Notes: generated by a model from the letters alone, not told the origin. DNA of 64,000 nt from Membranipora membranacea (GCA_914767715.1 OU612070.1:17534025-17598024), one strand, 5' to 3'; numbered from the stretch's first letter, positions 1-14,079 are shown. Program-made: numbers and translations.

Positions 1-379
1 TGAAAACTTATCAGATATGAAACCAATGATCATATTACGAAGAACAGCCTTTGTCTTTAAAATACTGGCCAAGGTAGTGTTCTTTTGCATGATTGTTGCA
101 CTTTTTTGTGTGCCAAACTACTGTCAGTTTGTTACCACTCAAAACTGTAAGACTCATCATATGTGGTGTCGGTGGACGAGTAGAGGGCCCAAAAGAATTA
201 AATTTTTGCCATTTATGCTATAACGTATTCTGGAAATAACTTAATTTGTTCATTTTTTCCTATTAAATTATTTGAGTATAGGGTATCCAAGTAATTCAGG
301 GCACCATAACCCCCTGTGACAGAGAACCTTGCACGGAGAGGCTCGATTCTCTGATATAAGACTGCCAAGCTTATCCTTG

Positions 380-425
380 TGCAAAGGAGTAGGAGGTAGC
401 TCAGTTGGTGAGCGCAATAAGGCAC
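380..425 (+). repeat. tRNA-like box A, probable SINE head
   Basis: GGTAGCTCAGTTGGTGAGCGC matches a tRNA D-arm / Pol III box A. No complete acceptor stem, anticodon arm or T-arm follows, so this is read as part of a tRNA-derived SINE in a UGP2 intron rather than a tRNA gene. The rest of 1-513 shows nothing else supportable. Confidence 0.4.
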
Positions 426-513
426 CTCTACTACTCAGTCTTCGGACAGAGACGAGAACTTGCAAATTTAACCAACATTTCTAATCAACATCCTCCATGT
501 TTATATATTACAG

Positions 514-2517
<2,004 letters not shown>

Positions 2518-3473
2518 ACCACTGATGACACCACAGTGTACTACATAAAGGTAATACTGATGGATTCCTCAAAGCTCAAAGCTTAAATCATGATGAGATG
2601 TAGCTCAATTATATGTGCTATGCTGATATGCAAACCTTTTTTTCTGTTTGATACCTACATATGTGTCCAAAGAGGACAACATGATTTGCCCATCAGCCCA
2701 TATCCGTGGAAATATAAAATTGAGGCTATTGCATTTAAACAGATACGCATATTATGGAGTTGTCTTTTCTAAAAAAATATAAATAACAGGGTCCGGCCAG
2801 TTCTAATGGTAGTTTTGTTTGGCATTATTTTTGATAAGATTCTTTATGTTTTTTTTCCCAAAGTTTTCACATTGACAAGTTTTCAGTTCTATTTACTCTA
2901 CGCTTACCTATACATATATTATATTATTTATGATGTGATAGCAATAAATTGTGATAGTTATTGGCAATGCTTCCCTCATACCTTCTTTCAGAGCAAATTT
3001 TTGGATTAAGATAAATTTGGTGTAACACATAGCAGTTTCACTACACCGAAAGCATATAAATTATTGTGTCTGTATATTTCAAGTCTATTAGTCTATGGTC
3101 TAACATAGATGGCGGCTCTCATTTAACTCACTCACATAGACTTACACTTTCTATGAGTGTGATAACTCTAATTGGGCAAGCTCAATGTCAAAATCACGTA
3201 AAAGAATTTGATTAAGTTGGAGTCAGAGTTACCCCATCATGGGTAAAAATTTGGACACGTACATTGAATATCTCGGCTATCGCTATTTCCTTTGTTATGA
3301 GATCATGTATGAGAATTCAAAACTCCCAAATAGCTTGCTAATGAGATGGCTATTACAGTACCAATCGTGGTCATTTTGTAAGCAAGAGTTAGTGGCTCAG
3401 GTAACTGACATGGGTAGACAAGATGTAGTTGTTCTGATCACAAAGAATCTGTCACAACTCTAACCTCAGAAGT
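2518..3473. other. Intergenic: UGP2 3' UTR and upstream region of the next gene
   Basis: Contains the candidate UGP2 polyadenylation signal at 2943-2948. The last bases, TCTAACCTCAG before 3471, look like a 3' splice site just ahead of the next gene's ATG. An unseen 5' UTR exon could therefore lie in or upstream of this stretch. No other coding signal was found. Confidence 0.5.
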
Positions 3474-6400
3474 ATGACAGATAATGACGGCTCTACAGAT
3501 TTGTCACAGTGGGAGGAAAGTATGTTTCCATCTCTTCTGTCTCGTGGAATTCAAGCTTCCTTTACAGATTTAGAAGGTTTGTGAACCGCTATAGATTGTT
3601 TTTCACACCAAATTTGTGTTGTTCCCATTTCACTCCAAATATATGTATGATATTGGCTGAAGACAATGCAATTTAAATTTAACTTGGCAGTTTAATTTTG
3701 GAGACAGTGCTCAAAATATTCACATTTCATTTCAATTTAGAGTGATTAATGACTATGGCTGCCATTACTAGAGAAGATTTGAAGATCAAATTTTCACTCC
3801 CATCCTGATAATTATAGGGCTTGAAATGTAAATACTGGCTGCTCTAAAATTGGAATAGTTGGCTGTGATGCGATGTTTTATTAGTTGTATCTGTTTGTAG
3901 ATTGGTGGTTGAGGCTAGTTATAGTTGGTGTGGTAGTGATGGTATTTTTTATCCTAGTGATACTGCTTTGCTTAGCGTACAAGCATCGTAAATCTCTGGT
4001 ATGCTTCTCAAGACGTCAAACGAACAGACGGTAAGTCAACTCAATGAGTGTGTATGCTAGGATTGAATGGATATCTTGTGTTTGTCACACTACAATATTT
4101 AGTAATTTTGGCTACAGTAGTATAGAACTATGCTGGTAACTGTAAGTGTCATAATCCTAATGTAGTTCAATGCAGCTCGGAACTCAGTAAGTGCAGATCG
4201 TTGTTGTTACTGACGAGGGCACCCAGAGCGTCAAAAAGAGGGTTTGGTTTTACGACTTGTCTCCAACGAGGATCCTACACTACTTGCACATCAAAACGAT
4301 TGGATAACCTGGGAGAGGGTCTTAGAATTAAAAACAGCCAAAATCGCAGTCCGATTGCCCACTCACTTACTCGCTCGCTCACTCATTCATGGAAATATAC
4401 ACATTCTGAGTGAGCGATTCGGGAATGATTTTGTCTAATGAAAGACCAAGCGATCGATAATTTTGAGCGATGTGATAGTGATAATTTGCTGGTCATATCA
4501 GTGCTCCTTGGAGATCTCAATATGATGGACTTCTCTTTCTGTTTATTTTAGACTGGGACCCCAAGTTGCTGATGTATACTATGTTGATTGTGAGCAGACT
4601 TTAAAAAGCAGTGATAAATCCACAGGCTATGGTACTCTTATTGAAGAGGGGTGAGAATTCTAAACATACTTCTGTTCAAAATATCTACGCATCATTTTTA
4701 CTCTTGTGGAGGATATAGGTAACATTGTAGAGTTCTATCTGTGATCCAATTATTTTAAAAACTCGTTCAAGTCAATCAAGTGCAATCATGCTAACACTCC
4801 AGCACTGTTGAATGGAGAAAATATTATCCCGCGCTGAACTTAGTCTTTCTTATCCAGTGTCAGTTCATAAAACCAATTACAACCTCATCAGGGAAACCCA
4901 AACCAACAAAGTACCCTATCGCTACATTGTGCTCAGCATCCTCTCATAAATCAGTGTCTTGTTATATTCAGGTTCAGAAGAGACCCAATACACTCCACCC
5001 CTTTAACTATCTGCGGGGATGGGGAGACCCCTCCTGATTCTGGTGTAGAGGTTCCGAGGCTAGACAAGTCAATGACTCAATCATCATTCAATCTGCAAAA
5101 TATATCTGTTGTTTCTGCAATCCACGAGCAATGTAAGTGTACAAATTTATTTTACAACATTGGTCATCTGCATAACAAAAACTAAATACCAACTCCCCGA
5201 CCCCCTACTACACCCTGAATAATGTATTCGAAGAACAAAAAAAAAGATGATCACCCAAGGAAATCAAAGTCAGAGTTACATTAAAGTAGAAATGCGAGAT
5301 AATTTTTTTTGTATCATTGGAATGCTCATAATACTGTGAATAGCAATATAGGGACCTAGTGTGCACCTTACCTGCCAAAATTGATTAAGTTCTGACTTTC
5401 AAAAAATTTAGGGGTCCTGATGGGGTCTTCCCAGGGTTTATCTCCCCTGCTGAAGGCGGAAGCAAAAGAGCTGAGAAGTTAAGGGAATAAGGCCTGCGCA
5501 CCAAAAAAGAGAGCTAGTATCTATAAATGCCTTATAATATATATATATACTTTTATTGTCAGCAACAATTCATTATTTCAAATGTTTTTCATGATGTGAC
5601 ATAAATGGCAAAAAAGAAAAATGATACAAACAAAGATTCAACAAAAAATATAAGACTATGCCAATAAACTGAAAAAATGTTGCATTAGCCTTTTCTTAAA
5701 CATATTCAAAGTAAGAGTGCTTCTCAATGAAGAGGGTAAAATATTAAAGTTTGTTGCTATTTTGTGGTTTAAGTTGTCTAATGGAGGTTTAAGTAAGTGT
5801 GTATCTCTTCTTGGAAATCGGTGTGGTGTGGTAACAAAAAAATCAGAGATGTATGGAGGTGATAAATTATTCAGAGCCTTAAATCCCGTAATGCAAGTAA
5901 AATAATTGCTCAGTATTGGAAGGGGTAAAATTTTAAGTGATGTACATAGGTCATTAGTAGGTGACAAATAAAAAGGTATATGTTGAACATTGGCCACAAT
6001 TCTCAAGGCTCTTTTTTGCTGAGTGAAAATAGGGTTTGTGATATTTGATGCACATAAGTTGTAATATATATGGATACCATAAATGAGATAACAGTGAATA
6101 AATTGAAAATAAAATTGTTTAGCAGAATGCGTGGTCAAGTAGGGTCTGCATAGCTTAAGTAAGTTAGTATTTTTTGACACCTTATCCAAAACAGTCTCAC
6201 AATGGCCATTCAATGAAAATGAGTCAGATATCTTAAAGCCAAGAAGTTCAGTTTCATGCCTTTGAAATATTTGGTTATTGTCAATTTTTAAATTTAATGA
6301 TGAATCCTCTCCAAAAGAACTTAAAAAGTGTGATTTTTTATAATTTATTGTCATGTGATTATTTTTGCACCACTTGTTGATTGAAACCAAATCTCGATTA

Positions 6401-9400
6401 CAAATTTGAACTAATGTAGAGGGAACAGAATGGCTTGCTACAAAAACAGTGTCATCAGCATATGCATAAGAGTTCGAGGAGAGAGGTAGATTTAGTAGGT
6501 CATTTATATAAATCTGAAATAAAGTTGGTGCCAGATGTGTTTTTAGCAGATGTGTTTTTGGCTAAAAACACATCTGATGCTAGATCACTTGAAATTTGAT
6601 ATCATTTCTATGCTAACTGCCCTCACTGCAGACTCTTTTGCTTCCGCTTTCAGCAGGGGAAATAAACCCTGGGAAGATCCCATCAGGATCCCAAAATTTT
6701 TTGAAAGTCAGAACTTAAATCAATTTTGGCAGGTAAGGTACACACTAGGTCCCTATATTGCTATTCACTGTATTATGAGCATTCCAGTGATACAAAAAAA
6801 GTTTATCTCGCATTTTTACTTTAAAGGAATCGTGTTGTTTGTCGTGCAAAGAGTTGCAAGTCAAATTAGTAGACATTTATTCCAATGCCACTTTTCTGAG
6901 CCTGTGAATTGATTTTCAACTTATATTGTTTTCAGCGGCTAAAAACACATCTGTCTTCTGTGTGACACCAGCCTACGACAAGGAAGGCTTTATTCTAGCT
7001 CCGCAGTCTAATAGACTTGGTGCTCAGGTGAACATTACAAGATCCTCAAGGATTCTGAGCTCTCAGAGACCACCTCATCTCATCAACACAACGCAATCAG
7101 ACAACACCACAGGAACCAGTATTCATAATGAGCCGGTGCTGAAAAAAGCTTCCTCTGAGCCTGATAAGGTACGCATGCATTTGGTTTGTTGGTTTGGTTT
7201 GTTGTTCCAGAATTTAACTTCCACATGTGGTTTGTTCTACAATGTTGTTTTGACAAATTAATTTTGAAGGCTAGATTTAAATTTATTAGAATGGTCCTTG
7301 CATGCTGTATACAAAATATCGACTCCATCAAGTACTATTCATTCAATTTATTGCAAGGCTGATGCTGTTGATTTTAAAACGCCTCACAACGTAGTAGTCA
7401 TCGAGTCTCCTACATCCCCAGTACCTCTTCATCATGTGTCACATGCCTCGATTGTCTGTGAGACCGCAGGTGCTCCTCCAAAGCTGGCGGATATGTCGGA
7501 AGGGTCTTTCCACCCACCTGATGCTGTGGAGGGTAGAGAAGACATCGTGCAGCCCCCTATTGAATTCTCCTATGATATGAATGGCAATACATTCCAGGTA
7601 AGATTTGAATATGTTTATTTTATTATATTTTTTCAATAGATGTACAAAAATCATTGTCAATGAAATGTTTTTTGTGTTAAATAATATAACCTGTTTATGG
7701 TGCGAGTTGACACTTTAGTGCGAGAAAGTTCTAGATACAACTTGTTACCCAATCAAAGTACAAATCAATCACTGTTAATGATACTGGTACAAATATTAAA
7801 GAGGAACTTAACATAGATTGAACGCATCAACCTTGGACCTTCATTTTTCTGCACACTATACTTAGGACATGGGGGAGGAATGTTATGAAAATTGAAATTC
7901 AATCCGTGCAATGTAAAGCTTCTTTTTGGGAGAATTAAAATTAGCAATAATTAGTGACATCATTGGAAAAAGCAGACAACTCCAGTACAAAGATAGTAAA
8001 TATTGCTGGTGCATATGTACTGTCTCATTCAAAGCAGGCAGTATAATTTCGCAGCAGTATGGCAATTTATTTATGGCTCACCGCACACACTAATTTAATG
8101 GGCATTATATCCCCAGCATGAGTCAGTATGCATTCTATTGCTCATCTAAACAGTTCACATACTAAATCTGCTTAGTATTCATACTCCAAGCTCCGCCCAC
8201 CAAAATTCAAAATAGTATTATTATTGAGATATTTCAGTAATTATTAGTTTAATTATATTTAAAATACTCACTATTATGGCAGAGTTTTTAAATCAAAATA
8301 AAAAATACTATATTTACTGAGAAAATATTATATGAATATCTATGAATCATTCACATGATACAATCAATACTGTGAGGATCAGGTGAGTGATGTCACAGCT
8401 CTGATGAATTGCTAGGTATGAGGTGAGTGATGTCACTAGGCGGGAAATTTCACACATGACCAAAGTTGGAACATGACACTCTATATGACTGTGAACATTT
8501 GGGCAAATTTGGGCAAATGTGGATTTCATGTTAAGTTCCTCTTTAAGATTTTGAGAATTGGACATAGTCAATTGGTAATACAAATTCAATCAAACATCCA
8601 CAAATTGTTGATTTGTTACAGGTTTTGGAAAGTGCTTTGGAGCACTGTCAGATTTCTGTATGGGATATTGTGGAAGAATCAGTATGTTCAGGTGAATTGC
8701 CATCACAAGCAAATGATCAAACAGAAGATCAGAGTTTGCTGTCAGAGAACGAGCAATCACCAGAAGGGAATCAGGAGTCATCTGTAAAGGATCAACAATC
8801 ACCAGTCATGAATCGGCAATCAACAGCGAATGTTCTACAATCAGTAGCAGTGAACCAGAGGTCAACTGTAGAATATCAGCAGTCACTATCGGAGAATCAG
8901 AAATCACTTACAGATGACAAACGATCACGAGCAGAGTATCGCCAATTTCAAAAAGATGATCAAAAATTACCTGCGGAAGATCAACAATTGCCAGCAATGA
9001 CTCGACAATCACCAGCCGATGATCCACATTCATCAGCAGCAAGTCAGCAATCGCTAGTAGAGAATCGGGAGTTGCCAGTAGGACAACAACAATCACCTGC
9101 ACGTTGTCATCAGTCCATATCAGGCAATCAGAGATCATCTGCTGATAATCAACAGTCACCGACAGGAAGTCAGCAATCATCGGCAGTAGATCGACAATCG
9201 AAAGTGGAGAAACAGCAATCGCCAGTGGGAAGTAAACAATCACCGCCAGGATATCAGCACTCACAAATTGGGCAGCAGAAATCACCTGCAGATGATCAAC
9301 AATCACCTACAGGAAGTCGGCAATCATTGGCAGCAAATGTACAAGTAAAGAATAAGCAATTATCATCAGCAAATAAGCAATTGAAGGCGGGGTATATAGG

Positions 9401-12400
9401 GGAATCTTTATTGGGAGTGCTGCCGACAGTAATGGGAGTACTACCAAATCACAATCGGCAGAAATCACCTGAGGAGAATCAACAACTACCAACGGGGAGT
9501 CAGCACCCGTCGGCAGCAAATGTACAAGCAAAGAGTAAGCAATCGATAGCAGAGAATCAACAATCACCGACAGGTTTTCAGAGACTACCATTGGGGAATC
9601 AAAAATCAGCCGCAGATTATCAACAATCACTAGCAAAGAATCAGCAATTATCACCAGCGAATAAGCAATTACAGGCGGGGTATATAGGGGAATCTCTGAT
9701 GGGTGTTCTTCCAGCAGTGTTAGGGGTTCTACCAAATCACCATCGACAGTCACTATTAGGGAAGCAGAAATCACCTGCTGATGATCAACGGTCACCAACA
9801 GGGAGTCAGCAATCCTCAGCAGCAAATTTGCAATCGCTAGAAGAAAATCAGCGATCACAATCACAATTGAGGAATCAGAAACCACCTGAAGATAATCAAC
9901 AACCATCAGCAGTGAGTCAGCAATCGACCGCAGTGAGTCAGCAATCGACCGCAGAGAATCAGCGATCACCAGTAGGAAGTCAACAACAATCACCGGCAGG
10001 ATATCAACAATCACAATTGTGGAATCAGAAATCACCTGCAGATGATCAACAATTGCTTGCAGCGAAAAAGAAATCGATCACAGAGAATCAGCGATCACTA
10101 GTAGGAAGTCAACAACAATCACCAGCAGGATATCAACAATCACAATTGAGGAATCAGACATCACCTGCAGATAATCAACAATCATTAGCAGTGAGTCAGC
10201 AATCAATAGCAGATAATCAGCGATCACTAGTAGAGATTCAGCAATCACAAGGTGAAAGTCAACAAGCACCGGTAGGGTATCAACAACTAAAATTCGAGAA
10301 GCAGAAATCCCCTGCAGATAAACAACAACCAGCAGCAGTGTGTCAGCAATCGGTAGCAGAAATTCGGCGATCACTACAGGGAAGTCATCGAGCACCAGCA
10401 GGGTATCAACGAGCACAGTTTGAGAAGCAGAAATTGCTCGCAGATGGTCCACAATTATCAGCTGTGAGTCAGCAATCAATAGCAGAACATCAGCGATCAC
10501 TAGTAGGGCGTCAACAATCACTGGCAAGTCATCAGCAATCGCCATTGAGGAATCAGAAACCACATCCTGCAGATGATCATAAATCACCAGCAGTGAGTCA
10601 GCAATCTGTAGCAGAAAATCAGCCATCCATAGCAGAGAATCAGCGATCACCAGTAGGAAGTCAAAAACCAGCAAAAGCGTATCAGCAGCTACTATCGGGG
10701 AGTCAGAAGTTGCCAATAAAAGATCAATCATCACCAGGAGGAAGGTGCCAATCATCAACAGTGTATCAGCAATCGGTAGCAGAGAAACGACAGACACCGG
10801 TAGAAAGTAAGCAATCAGCAGCAGCAAATCAGCGGTCACTATTAGGGAATCGGAAATCACCCACAGATGATCAACAATCGCCAGCAGTTCTAAGGCAATC
10901 ACTAGTAGAGAATTGGAAGTCACTAGTAGGGATTCGGAAATCTTCAGCAGAAGATCAACGATCACCAGCATATCATCAGAAATCATCTACAGCGAAGCCC
11001 CAAAGGCTTGCAGGGAACTGTAAATCACCCTCAAATGATCACCAGTCACCAGCAGAGAATCAGCAATCGCCATCAGATAGTTGGCAAGCATTAGAAAAGA
11101 GTCGACCATTATCCAACAATAATCAGGGATCTCAAGCAAAGAGTCAGCAGTTGCCCCCAGTCAGAACTGAGAAACTGCCTGGAAGCCCAACTGATCAACA
11201 TACAGAGAGTGTATTTCTTGCAGATCCTATTTCCTTGTCCATCCAGAAGCTTGATCTGTCGACACACATGCCTGCCACGACAGGTCTTAATGAGAGTGAG
11301 GGTTCCGCTACCGTGTCTGAAGATCATGCTGTAGATGTTAGCGGACCAACAAAGATGATCGCCACCAATAGCGATAGGAAAGAATTGACAGGCAACTCCC
11401 CACACAAGGTGAGGTCAATATGACCCTTGATATGTGGCTTATGAAAGCTGCTTTTCTGCCACTACTTTATCATGGGGTATTCCATTATGTAAAACACTTT
11501 GAAAAGTTTTCTGCTTAAAAAGTTTTTCCATTTTCTTTAGGAGGAGGTACAATATATATCAGTGAAATGCCATTTATTCACAGAGCCGACTCACACTTAT
11601 TATGGTAACGATAGCAATGGATTGGAAGAAGCAACAGGCAACTCCTTCAAACAGGTTAGCTTGATTTTTTACTTTTATGGCCAACACAATCGACGTACTT
11701 GTGAACTCTTTGCAAAACACGATAACATTGACTGTTATTGTTACATGATGACTAATGGTGGGGCGATCACTACAATCCCAAATTTCCACCAATTTTTCAG
11801 GAAATCAGGAGTGGCCTGACGGTTCAGGGTTAGGACTTGTGATCTTGAGATCCTGGTTCGTACCATTCATCCTAGCCAGGTCTGCTCGGATCAGGACCAT
11901 AAATACAGGAAGCCTACTGTGTGCTTGCACGTAGTATTAAGATCACCCTCTCGTCCCTCTGCCTCTTCAAAAAAAGAGTAGCCGGCAATGGCGGGCAAGG
12001 GTGTAGATAGGGTCACTACCCCACACAAGCCACCTGCGCTTAAGAGGGCCCATTAAATAGAGTGGTTAAATAAGACCTGGTGTATAGAAAGAAGATAAAC
12101 CCCTGCTGATTCACCACACTGTAAATGGGTCGAGTACAGTGACAGTGACAGTTCAACGACACTGTGCATTCAATACATATGAGAGTTTTTTTTTAAAAGA
12201 ATCAATAAAAATTTACATTTTGTTTTTCAGGAAAGATCATACCCACTACTTGATGATGTTACTAACGGCTCTCTGTGCTCACCTAGCATCACAGGATTGC
12301 AGGATGGCAATACGCTTCGAGAGAAAAGAGACCAATCCACCAAAGATCTGACTCTTACACCAAGAAAGCCTACACATAGGTGAAATACTTTTATATCTTA

Positions 12401-14079
12401 TCCTGAAAATTCACATTCATTTTGTTTGCAGACACTAATATATATGTCGTAGGAGCAGAGTGCAGAATATAAGTCAGAAGCTGCCCAGACGCATGAAATT
12501 TAACTGAGACTCTTTTCGGGCAAGCTACCAATCAGTTTATTTTATTTCTAAGTACAACCATTTTAACTGCTAGCTATGCTTATCTTTTGTTGTCTATGTA
12601 TTAATGTGTACACAACAGGTTTGTGGATGGAGAAAGGAGACTTATTGAGGATATCAAACCTAAACGTCTGGATCGTCTCGCAGCAAAGGTTATGGTTTCA
12701 CCTCCAGATAGTCCAGCGGGTATGTCGTCATAACTTTATGTTGACTCGTTGACATTTAAACCAAAAGAGAATGTCTCCTGAATAATAGTCAATCTGAGTT
12801 AAGCTGCATAAGTAGGCCAATATAAATTCTATAAATTCTTTATTTAAATATAGACAGACAGAAGCAAAGTTACATCCCAATATCCCACAATGCAACCTTG
12901 TGCAAAGAATTTCTACTAGCCTGTCTTGACAAGCTTTGATCTCGACCGATCAAACAAAGCTAGCATGCCTCATCATTCATTCTCAAGAAACAGTAATGAT
13001 AGGAATAATTAAAAATTCTGCCAAAAAGAAAGTGTGTAATAATTTTAGTCTACAAAAGCAATCAAAAATCATCATTTTTGCTACAACAGATGGTATAGTT
13101 AGAGATGGGAATTCACTAAGAGATGAGGGAGTTCGAAACCCGGCAGCGCCAGAGCCAGATAGACAAGATCCTAATCTGCTGTGTAGAGTCTGTCACGAAT
13201 GTAATAAGGTATGTGATTACTGTGTCTGAGAAATCCATAGTTAGGGTTTTCCAATTTAGTTGGATTTTGAGTTGCCTACCACCAAAGTAGAATGTTCTAA
13301 GTGATTGTGTATTGGTGCATGCATTACATGATCGTTTGGTATAAGCGTGGAGCAGCGTAAACCTCTGATTGAATAAATTGTGACACAAAATTCATGGTAT
13401 AATAGGGGGGAAACTAGTTTAAGTGCTCAGACTGAAAAATGGTACGGTTATTGCCTTGATTTTGGCAAATTTTAAACTCTTGTGCGGTTATGTTGGTTTA
13501 ATATATTGGTTAAACTTGCATGGAAATGCATCTTGTGTCTAAGGGTGATATTGAACTATTGTCAATGAAATCCTAAATTTAAGTCACGTAACAAAGTTTT
13601 TTCTCTCTATGTACTGAATTCTAGTGTAGAGCAGTGTACTAATTGTTGATGCTCGTTTTCTGAGGCCAAATTGTTTTATGGTGACGAAACTTCGTACTAT
13701 GGGTAAATGAAGTATGCTGATTCAAAAAATACCAATATCAATTTGAGGGTTGGAATAACCCTTGACTATCAGCATTTAATTCCTAGGACAGCTGACCACA
13801 AACATATAGATGATATTTAAAATGATTAATAATGAATACAAAAATGATAAATACTATTTACATGTTTATGTGAATGAAAAAGTGATTTTATCTGTTTTAC
13901 AGAGAGTAGCCATAGGCAGTAAGTCACCTATATCAGAAGGAGATAATAGAGTGTTCTATCATGGAGAGTTACTATGTGACAGCTGTCGGCAGGTGGCTAA
14001 TGTCTCTATGACGACAGGCTCGCTCTCAAGCTCCCTACTGGACTACAATGAGCCTCTTCTAGAGATTACACATCTTTGA
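3474..14079 (+). CDS. Unrecognised single-pass membrane protein with Q/S-rich heptad-repeat tail, 1,470 aa
   Basis: Twelve exons: 3474-3576, 3901-4030, 4552-4650, 4972-5132, 6936-7168, 7358-7597, 8622-11408, 11541-11654, 12231-12379, 12619-12719, 13090-13208 and 13903-14079 (TGA). Every junction is GT-AG and in frame; the total of 4,413 nt divides exactly by three. There is no signal peptide. Residues 1-36 are acidic, about 39-61 form one hydrophobic helix (VIVGVVVMVFFILVILLCLA), then YKHRK, so the long C-terminal part is predicted cytoplasmic. Residues 323-1251 (exon 7) are mostly seven-residue repeats of the type NQQSPAG. Near the C terminus are CRVCHEC and CDSC, possibly a small zinc site, then a tail ending LLEITHL. 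The exon 6 acceptor (TTGCAAG before 7358) is the weakest junction. An upstream non-coding exon is likely. An AATAAA is at 14290-14295. I do not recognise the family. Confidence 0.85.
5282..5470 (+). repeat. Left arm of inverted repeat around LINE remnant
   Basis: This segment (TAAAGTAGAAATGCGAGATA ... GGCGGAAGCAAAAGAG) recurs as its reverse complement at 6632-6825 with roughly 10 percent differences. Both arms lie in the 5133-6935 intron of the membrane-protein gene, and a transcript could fold into a stem of about 190 bp. They may be two oppositely oriented copies of one dispersed element. Confidence 0.85.
5545..6545 (-). mobile_element. 5'-truncated non-LTR retrotransposon (LINE), Jockey/CR1-like
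   Basis: On the minus strand a reading frame runs from the truncation near 6540 to a stop at 5656, with the reverse-transcriptase catalytic motif AYADDT at 6451-6465 and the preceding IYINDL typical of non-LTR RT. Downstream are the usual C-terminal features of the domain, including INKWCKNNHMTINYKKS, ELLGFKISD and TQQKRALRIVANV. Sequence upstream of the palm motif is missing, as expected for a 5'-truncated insertion. The 3' end is near 5550 in an AT/TA-rich stretch. The sub-family cannot be set without a library search. Confidence 0.85.
5656..6540 (-). pseudogene. Partial reverse transcriptase of the LINE remnant
   Basis: About 290 codons remain open with no stop or frameshift, from the palm-domain YADD region to the element's ORF end (FFSLLA). 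Fingers, most of the palm and the endonuclease are absent, so it cannot be an active element. The uninterrupted frame suggests a fairly young insertion. It lies antisense to the host gene within an intron. Confidence 0.8.
6632..6825 (-). repeat. Right arm of inverted repeat around LINE remnant
   Basis: Reverse-complement partner of 5282-5470: TCTTTTGCTTCCGCTTTCAG near the left end, CTCGCATTTTTACTTTAAA at the right end. Homology stops abruptly at the CTCTTTTGC edge on both arms, marking the element's terminus. Confidence 0.85.
8713..11150 (+). repeat. Coding minisatellite: degenerate 21-bp units (seven-residue repeat)
   Basis: The largest exon of the membrane-protein gene is built from about 110 diverged 21-base units. 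A consensus heptad is x-Q-(Q/R/K)-S-(P/L)-(A/V)-(E/D/G), for example NQQSPTG, SQQSSAV, KQQSPVG, DQQSPTG. CAATCA (Gln-Ser) recurs throughout. The units stay in frame, and units such as SQQSP combine SQ and SP sites. Because the repeat lacks TCA/TTA/CTA in one complementary phase, the opposite strand also stays open for long runs; that is an artefact. Confidence 0.9.
9360..9750 (+). repeat. Higher-order repeat with hydrophobic insert, two copies 288 bp apart
   Basis: Within the heptad exon, AGYIGESLLGVLPTVMGVLP (from about 9385) and its near copy AGYIGESLMGVLPAVLGVLP (from about 9673) interrupt the Q/S heptads at a spacing of 288 bases (96 codons). Both are preceded by ANKQL and followed by PNH-RQ. 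This shows a 96-residue block was duplicated after the insert arose. Confidence 0.85.
11808..12055 (+). repeat. tRNA-derived SINE, copy 1
   Basis: In the intron between exons 8 and 9 of the membrane-protein gene. It starts with a box A-like GTGGCCTGACGGTTCAGGG and a box B-like CCTGGTTCGTACC. A unique body follows with CATTCATCCTAG, GGACCATAAATACAGGA and ACAAGCCACCTGCG. The same ordered blocks occur reversed at 15338-15537, which is what defines it as a dispersed repeat. Confidence 0.75.

Noticed and set aside
389-470. tRNA gene
   Set aside because: The D-arm/box A is excellent but no paired acceptor stem, anticodon loop or T-arm is present; treated as SINE-derived.
4201-4438. Two overlapping plus-strand open frames
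   Set aside because: They lie in the intron between exons 3901-4030 and 4552-4650, lack homology I can recognise, and include low-complexity SLTRSLTHS.
8908-10986. Long open frames on the minus strand (hydrophobic, valine/isoleucine-rich) opposite the heptad exon
   Set aside because: They arise because the 21-bp repeat happens to lack stops in one antisense phase; no splice context, and the plus-strand frame is supported by eleven in-frame junctions.
8613-11423. CRISPR-like array
   Set aside because: Short periodic units, but they are protein-coding, diverged and without unique spacers of fixed size; the window is also clearly eukaryotic.
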